Source: JBEIDK01 sp040383485
GTDB lineage: Bacteria; Bacteroidota; Bacteroidia; UBA4408
DNA length: 9,579 bases
Direction of reading: 5' to 3'
Assembly: GCA_040383485.1 (NCBI GenBank)
Contig: JBEIDK010000128.1
Coordinates: 1 to 9,579 of the forward strand
This document shows positions 5,971 to 9,579 of the stretch, piece by piece. Below the pieces are notes generated by a model that was given only the letters and a program-made list of their open reading frames with translations, did not search any database and was not told the origin of the DNA. The translations under genes and the position numbers were made by a program. The stretch's first letter is position 1; the number at the start of each line of letters is the position of its first letter.

Positions 5971-7371
5971 ATGAAAAAAATCTACATTCTATTTTTAGCT
6001 TTTTTATTAAACCTTCAAGCTAATGCAACACACATGATGGGCGGACAAATAACTGCCAAACAAATTTCAGGTAACAACTATGAATTTACACTCACCATAT
6101 ACCGCGATGCACTTGGTGCTTTTATGTATGAATTTCAGACTCTTTATTATTACAATACCAATAATCCCACTCAAATTGATAGCGTTAATTATCAATTTTT
6201 TAATGGCATAAATTACATGAGCAATAATGTTGAAGAATATATTTTTAACGAATTTGTTACGCTTCCGAGTCCTGGCAGCTATGTAGTATTTTGGAAAGGC
6301 TGTTGCCGAAACGATGCCATTTTAAATATGGGACAAGGAATAAACATTGGACAAACAATTGGAATGCGATTACAAACTGAGTTTACTTATTTTGCAAATG
6401 CAAACAATTCTACACCTGTATTTTTAAACCAACCAATTACCCTTACACAGGTAAATAATTTAATGGTTTACGACCCGCTTTCTTATGATGCCGACGGAGA
6501 TTCATTAACTTATGATTTGGATATCCCATTGGATTCAAATGGTGCTGTTGTTCCTTCTTATGTGGCACCCTCTGCAGTAGCTTCAGTGCCTTATTCAGTT
6601 AATTCAACTAATGGGGTTGTAAGTTGGGTACCTGATAATTTAGGTAATTATCAATCATCAATTTTAATAAAAGAATATAGGGCTGGTGTTTTAATAGGTA
6701 CAATGCGTCGCGATATGCAAGTAATTGTAAATGCAGACGGCACAAATAATGAACCATTTACCGATAGCACAGAATTTGTATATAACAACAATGGTGATGT
6801 TCAATTTAATGTAATTGGCGGAAACACCATAACTTTTGCATATAACATATTTGATGCAGATAGCGATTTCTGCGAAGTTGTAGCCACTGGTGAACCATTA
6901 TTATTAGGTGCAAATTTTGGAATTACAACAGGTAGTTCAACTATGTATAATAATACTTTTTCATGGGCAACCACTCCTTCCATGATTCGAAGTAAATTGT
7001 ATCGTACAAATTTTAGAACTACTGAAAATCGCCCTGCAGGTCATTCATACCAATATGACAAGACTGTTTACATCAATGTAAATTCAAATAGTCAAACCTC
7101 TATTAAGGATTTAAATAAAATTAAAGTGCTTAAATTATATCCAAATCCAGCTAAGAGCGAATTTACAATTAATTTATTTTCTGAGAATACTGGTTCTGTA
7201 AATACGCAAATAATAGATGCAGTTGGCCAAATAGTTTCATCAAAAACAAATACTGTAGCAGTGGGTTCAAATATTATTTTAAATAACATTAGTAAACTAT
7301 CTAAAGGTATTTATCAAGTTAAAAACACCTTTCAAAACAATGTTACTTACACCAAGTTGGTTGTAGAATAG
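5971..7371 (+). CDS. Secreted or surface protein exported by type IX secretion (C-terminal type A sorting domain)
   Basis: A 466-residue protein. The frame is open from 5833, but the ATG at 5971 starts a clear signal peptide (MKKIYILFLAFLLNLQANA, cut probably before T20) and follows the promoter-like sequence, so it is chosen. The mature start THMMGGQIT followed by NNYEFTLTIYRDA (35-47) is a pattern seen in large Bacteroidota extracellular proteins, as are WKGCCRN (108-114) and the block DPLSYDADGDSLTYDLDIPL (168-187) to GVVSWVPDNLGNYQSSILIKEYR (215-237) with RRDMQ (246-250). These are beta-rich, cadherin/Ig-like regions; DADGDS may bind calcium. Residues about 386-466 form the T9SS type A sorting domain (LYPNPAKSEFTINL ... 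GIYQVK ... TYTKLVVE), which is removed or anchored on export. The specific function is unknown; adhesion or a surface-structure role is inference. It is a single-gene unit ended by a strong terminator at 7392-7432. Confidence 0.9.
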   Translation: MKKIYILFLAFLLNLQANATHMMGGQITAKQISGNNYEFTLTIYRDALGAFMYEFQTLYYYNTNNPTQIDSVNYQFFNGINYMSNNVEEYIFNEFVTLPSPGSYVVFWKGCCRNDAILNMGQGINIGQTIGMRLQTEFTYFANANNSTPVFLNQPITLTQVNNLMVYDPLSYDADGDSLTYDLDIPLDSNGAVVPSYVAPSAVASVPYSVNSTNGVVSWVPDNLGNYQSSILIKEYRAGVLIGTMRRDMQVIVNADGTNNEPFTDSTEFVYNNNGDVQFNVIGGNTITFAYNIFDADSDFCEVVATGEPLLLGANFGITTGSSTMYNNTFSWATTPSMIRSKLYRTNFRTTENRPAGHSYQYDKTVYINVNSNSQTSIKDLNKIKVLKLYPNPAKSEFTINLFSENTGSVNTQIIDAVGQIVSSKTNTVAVGSNIILNNISKLSKGIYQVKNTFQNNVTYTKLVVE

Positions 7372-7391
7372 TTTTTAAATAAAATATTTAC

Positions 7392-7432
7392 AAAAAAAAG
7401 GTACTTCCGAAATATGGTAGTACCTTTTTTTT
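7392..7432. terminator. Bidirectional intrinsic terminator
   Basis: The arms 7392-7405 (eight As then GGTACT) and 7419-7432 (AGTACC then eight Ts) pair perfectly over 14 bp around a 13-nt loop. The T-run on one strand and the A-run on the other give a proper U-tract in both directions. It lies 20 bp after the stop of the T9SS protein gene and would also stop minus-strand transcription coming from the right. Confidence 0.9.
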
Positions 7433-7461
7433 ACGTATATTTTTTATTTCCATAATTGACA

Positions 7462-7560
7462 TCACGGTTCAAAGTTGTATCCAAAAGACATAGTGTAATA
7501 ATTTCGTGGAAGCTGTGCCAAACGTCAGATTCTAAAGGCGTAATCAGCATCTTGTGTGAT
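7462..7560 (-). pseudogene. Possible decayed C-terminus of an outer-membrane beta-barrel protein (TonB-receptor-like)
   Basis: The minus-strand frame ending at the TGA 7464-7462 reads DADYAFRI-stop-RLAQLPRNYYTMSFGYNFEP. The string LAQLPRNYYTMSFGYNF has the look of the last strand of Bacteroidota TonB-dependent receptors and similar barrels (a QLPR-type turn, then alternating aromatic residues ending in F). A stop interrupts the frame 22 codons before the end, and another lies shortly upstream, so only a ghost would remain. The bidirectional terminator at 7392-7432 is placed as expected for a convergent gene here. The extra EP after the final F is atypical. The stretch is short, and a chance resemblance cannot be excluded. 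The plus-strand frame over the same bases (7456-7644) is not considered a gene. Confidence 0.35.
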
Positions 7561-8136
7561 ATGAAAACAGAATTAAATAAAAAAATTACAAATGATGAAC
7601 TGATAATTGACAATAAAAATACCTTTGAAACAAGCTATTTGTAAACCTAAAAAAAATTTTAATGCGTTGTGCTGAAAAGGAACAGCGAAGCCCTCAATAG
7701 AGTTAATTTGATAATTATTTTTCTGGAGAAAATTTTATAGCAGAGTATTGTCAAGGAGACCACACTCAACTGCGGAGCATATAAAGCCCCAGCAACCTTA
7801 GAACTAGGTATTTTGTTATAATAAAATTGAGATAATTTGTCCCAAGAATAATATGAGCAAACTTAACCCAACGATAGTTCAAATCTAAATGTTGGCCAAA
7901 CGGATTTTAAAATAATACATATTGCTTGTGACTTTTTGAAACTATCATCTACAAGGTTTTTTTTACATTTTATGCCCATATGTCTTGCATTTATTTTATT
8001 CAAATTACGCTATCTATCAAAATTTACTGACCATGTAGGGTTTTTAAGTGAATACTAATTAAGTTTTCATTCATAAAACATTGTAGCTTAAATTTACATA
8101 GCTTCAAATTAATAATCACGGTCACAAAAAAAATAT

Positions 8137-8144
8137 TAAATTTG
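8137..8144 (+). promoter_or_regulatory. Candidate -7 promoter element
   Basis: TAAATTTG is an exact TAnnTTTG match. No TTG is found at the -33 distance. If used, transcription would begin near 8151 and place the stem-loop at 8164-8206 in a leader of about 145 nt ahead of the gene at 8295. Confidence 0.25.
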
Positions 8145-8163
8145 TTCGGAAGGTTGCTCATAG

Positions 8164-8206
8164 TAAATCTTCAAACCTTAAGTGGTTACTTAAGAAGATT
8201 AGCTAC
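8164..8206 (+). promoter_or_regulatory. Stem-loop in the probable leader of the kinase-like gene
   Basis: An inner 7-bp stem CTTAAGT (8177-8183)/ACTTAAG (8188-8194) has a GGTT loop. After a 5-nt bulge on the left side it is followed by an outer stem AATCTT (8166-8171)/AAGATT (8195-8200), and then by GTA (8163-8165)/TAC (8204-8206) past a small bulge. No T-tract follows. It could be a leader regulatory structure or an operator; no known riboswitch class is recognised. Confidence 0.45.
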
Positions 8207-8294
8207 AATGAATTAAATAACAGACAAAGATAAATCAAACATTAAATAATCATATAGATTGACAAATTATGTAGTTAGAAATAAAAAATAATTC

Positions 8295-9170
8295 ATGACA
8301 ACAAAAGATTTCTCTAATAAAAATTCAAATCTGGAGATGACCAACTGGAAAAGTTCACTATTAATAAAGTCAATTTGGTTTGTTCTTATAACTGTGACCC
8401 TGACCTTTATTATGATTTCTTGTATCCAGCCATCATTCATTTTTAGACTTTCTCTCGCTATAACATTACTCTGGACCGCAAGTATTACTCTTATTTTCCT
8501 TGCAAAAAAAGGTTACACTTATCTGAGTGCATTCATTTATATTTCATTTCTCGTGATTTTGGTTTTTGTATTCGCATGGGTTGGAGGGGGAATAAAAGCG
8601 CATGGACTAAGGCTTTTACCGGTAGTAGTATTGTTCTCAGGATTGACATTGGGAAAAAAAGAAATTTGGCTATTCGGAATTATTGCCTCTTTGGGAGGAT
8701 TTGCATTGGCTTTAGCGGATTATTTTCAACTGTTACCTGTTACGGAACCGATTGGCAACTCAGCTTGGGTTTACTGGTTATTTTTTGTTTCAGCCGTTAT
8801 CATACTTTGCTTTTTGGAAAATCAAACTGTGGAAACACTGCTCAAAGCATTGATTAATTCTCAAACAGAGCTTGCGCTGCGTAAAAAATCAGAAGAACTA
8901 TTGCTGGAGAAAAATAAAAGTTTAAAAGAAATTGCATTTCTACAATCCCATCAGGTTCGCAGACCAGTGGCAAATGTTCTTGGATTGACCAACCTTCTTA
9001 ATACGGATAATCCCAATGATCCATTAAATATTGAGATTATTCACAAAATTACAGAAGCCACTAAAGAATTAGATGCAGTGATTCGAGAAATTGTTATCAA
9101 GACATCTGAGATTGAATCTGTACAGAAAAATATAGTCGAAAATGATTTGCCATTTCAAAAAAATAATTAA
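8295..9170 (+). CDS. Six-TM membrane protein with a histidine-kinase DHp domain but no ATPase domain
   Basis: A 291-residue protein. Six hydrophobic segments (about 23-43, 51-70, 76-96, 104-119, 123-142 and 157-175) form an integral membrane input region. A coiled-coil linker (about 178-210) leads into a dimerisation/histidine-phosphotransfer segment (about 211-272). The H-box FLQSHQVRRPVANVLGLTNLL has the phospho-acceptor H219 and the conserved R223-P224; helix two is IIHKITEATKELDAVIREIV. A normal sensor kinase would continue with about 150 residues of HATPase_c domain with N, G1 and G2 boxes. Here the protein ends 20 residues after the DHp, with no N/G-box sequence in the following 400 bp in any frame I could read. 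DHp-only proteins with this type of H-box occur in Bacteroidota, so it is probably not a recent truncation. It could be phosphorylated by a partner kinase or modulate one by heterodimerising (inference). No response regulator is adjacent. Confidence 0.78.
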   Translation: MTTKDFSNKNSNLEMTNWKSSLLIKSIWFVLITVTLTFIMISCIQPSFIFRLSLAITLLWTASITLIFLAKKGYTYLSAFIYISFLVILVFVFAWVGGGIKAHGLRLLPVVVLFSGLTLGKKEIWLFGIIASLGGFALALADYFQLLPVTEPIGNSAWVYWLFFVSAVIILCFLENQTVETLLKALINSQTELALRKKSEELLLEKNKSLKEIAFLQSHQVRRPVANVLGLTNLLNTDNPNDPLNIEIIHKITEATKELDAVIREIVIKTSEIESVQKNIVENDLPFQKNN

Positions 9171-9579
9171 GATTAAAATAAAGCACAACCAGCTAAGAGT
9201 CTCTAATGATAATCGTTTAAGCAAAGCTTAATCAAATACTGTTAAGCACAACTGAGAAAACTCTTTAAATGTGCGTTTATTGATTAAGATTATTCTTTTA
9301 TTTCTATCACCTCGTAGTGAAATCTTTTAGAATCAACGTAAAAAATAAGAATAAGTTATTAATGCTACTATTCTATTTTACTTCAAATATGTAAAAGGTT
9401 CAACGCACAAAACACAATTCCATTTAACCCAGATTACGCATTAGAAATTCTATTACAACGCAAAACCCCTTCAAAATATGAAGTAAACAACTTTTTCTCA
9501 TGCATCATATATTCAATATGATTTATTCGAAAAAGTTCATATTTTATTGGACTTTGGCGCTTCACTAAGAACCCCTAAC
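9171..9579. other. Gene-less right end of the window
   Basis: No gene is supported. Visible elements are a 6-bp perfect hairpin TTAAGC-AAA-GCTTAA (9219-9233 region) soon after the kinase-like gene, a repeated AAGCACAAC (near 9181 and 9244), the 9401-9422 stretch that resembles 5701-5722, the long inverted repeat at 9473-9545, and a final TTGGCGC (9554-9560) that may begin another copy of the spacer repeat cut by the window end. Confidence 0.45.
9473..9545. repeat. Long imperfect inverted repeat
   Basis: AAAATATGAA (9473-9482) pairs perfectly with TTCATATTTT (9536-9545). Past a bulge (about 9483-9490) CTTTTTC (9491-9497) pairs with GAAAAAG (9529-9535), and an inner ATCATAT (9504-9510) pairs with ATATGAT (9516-9522) around an ATTCA loop. 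Together they make about 24 bp of stem in 73 bp. Confidence 0.7.

Larger units (their letters stand above)
7561..8294. other. Long gene-less spacer upstream of the kinase-like gene
   Basis: About 730 bp without a supported gene. The composition is AT-rich with stops in all frames. Apart from the -7-like box at 8137 and the stem-loop at 8164, only a weak inverted repeat is visible (CCAAC 7868-7872 with GTTGG 7891-7895). No tRNA-like fold, CRISPR-type array or recognisable protein remnant was found by eye. Confidence 0.5.

Noticed and set aside
7456..7644. Plus-strand frame of 62 codons
   Set aside because: No recognisable domain, and the bases overlap the minus-strand barrel-like remnant, which is the better reading; no promoter or start context.
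7720..7810. Minus-strand short peptide rich in C, G and hydrophobic residues (like a small bacteriocin)
   Set aside because: No start codon or leader; the frame is cut by stops and the resemblance is superficial.
1..9579. CRISPR arrays, tRNA, rRNA or phage structural genes
   Set aside because: No regularly spaced direct repeats, no tRNA-like fold and no rRNA or phage-like sequence were seen on either strand.

Overview
The window looks like a chromosomal stretch of an AT-rich Bacteroidota organism (Flavobacteriia/Chitinophagia-like, not resolvable further). Three signs point there: a secreted protein with a type IX secretion (T9SS) type A sorting domain, a signal peptide-TPR-transmembrane-SpoIIE phosphatase of the kind common in this phylum, and promoter-like sequences of the Bacteroidota TTTG/TAnnTTTG type. 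Gene density is low. Long gene-poor spacers rich in inverted repeats separate single genes, which is typical of an accessory region.

Layout, left to right. (1) 1-162: the 3' end of a membrane protein, probably a CPBP-family intramembrane protease, followed by a hairpin. (2) 438-2436, minus strand: an IS91-type insertion element with a tyrosine recombinase and a HUH transposase that overlap by 29 nt. It is visibly more GC-rich than its flanks, and its exact ends cannot be fixed. (3) 2549-2687: a 139-bp imperfect palindrome with the architecture of an integron attC site, ending a few bases before the next start codon. (4) 2693-4831: a TPR/SpoIIE-type protein phosphatase. (5) 4832-5325: a gene-less spacer with degenerate pieces of the same TTGGCGC repeat family and a candidate promoter. 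(6) 5326-5577: a small muconolactone-isomerase-like protein. (7) 5578-5902: a spacer of successive hairpins. (8) 5971-7371: a T9SS-exported surface or secreted protein with its own promoter and a near-ideal bidirectional terminator. (9) 7462-7560, minus strand: the possible decayed C-terminus of an outer-membrane beta-barrel protein facing that terminator. (10) 7561-8294: a spacer with a promoter -7 box and a strong stem-loop. (11) 8295-9170: a six-TM protein ending in a histidine-kinase DHp domain with an intact H-box but no ATPase domain. (12) 9171-9579: a gene-less end with a long imperfect inverted repeat.

The genes do not form an evident operon or pathway. The phosphatase and the kinase-like protein are both signalling proteins but lie about 3.5 kb apart with unrelated genes between. 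The strongest non-genic signal is the attC-like palindrome at 2549-2687 and the recurrence of its TTGGCGC arm in other spacers. This suggests a mobile-cassette or dispersed-repeat system, but no integron integrase is present and most of the other copies are incomplete.
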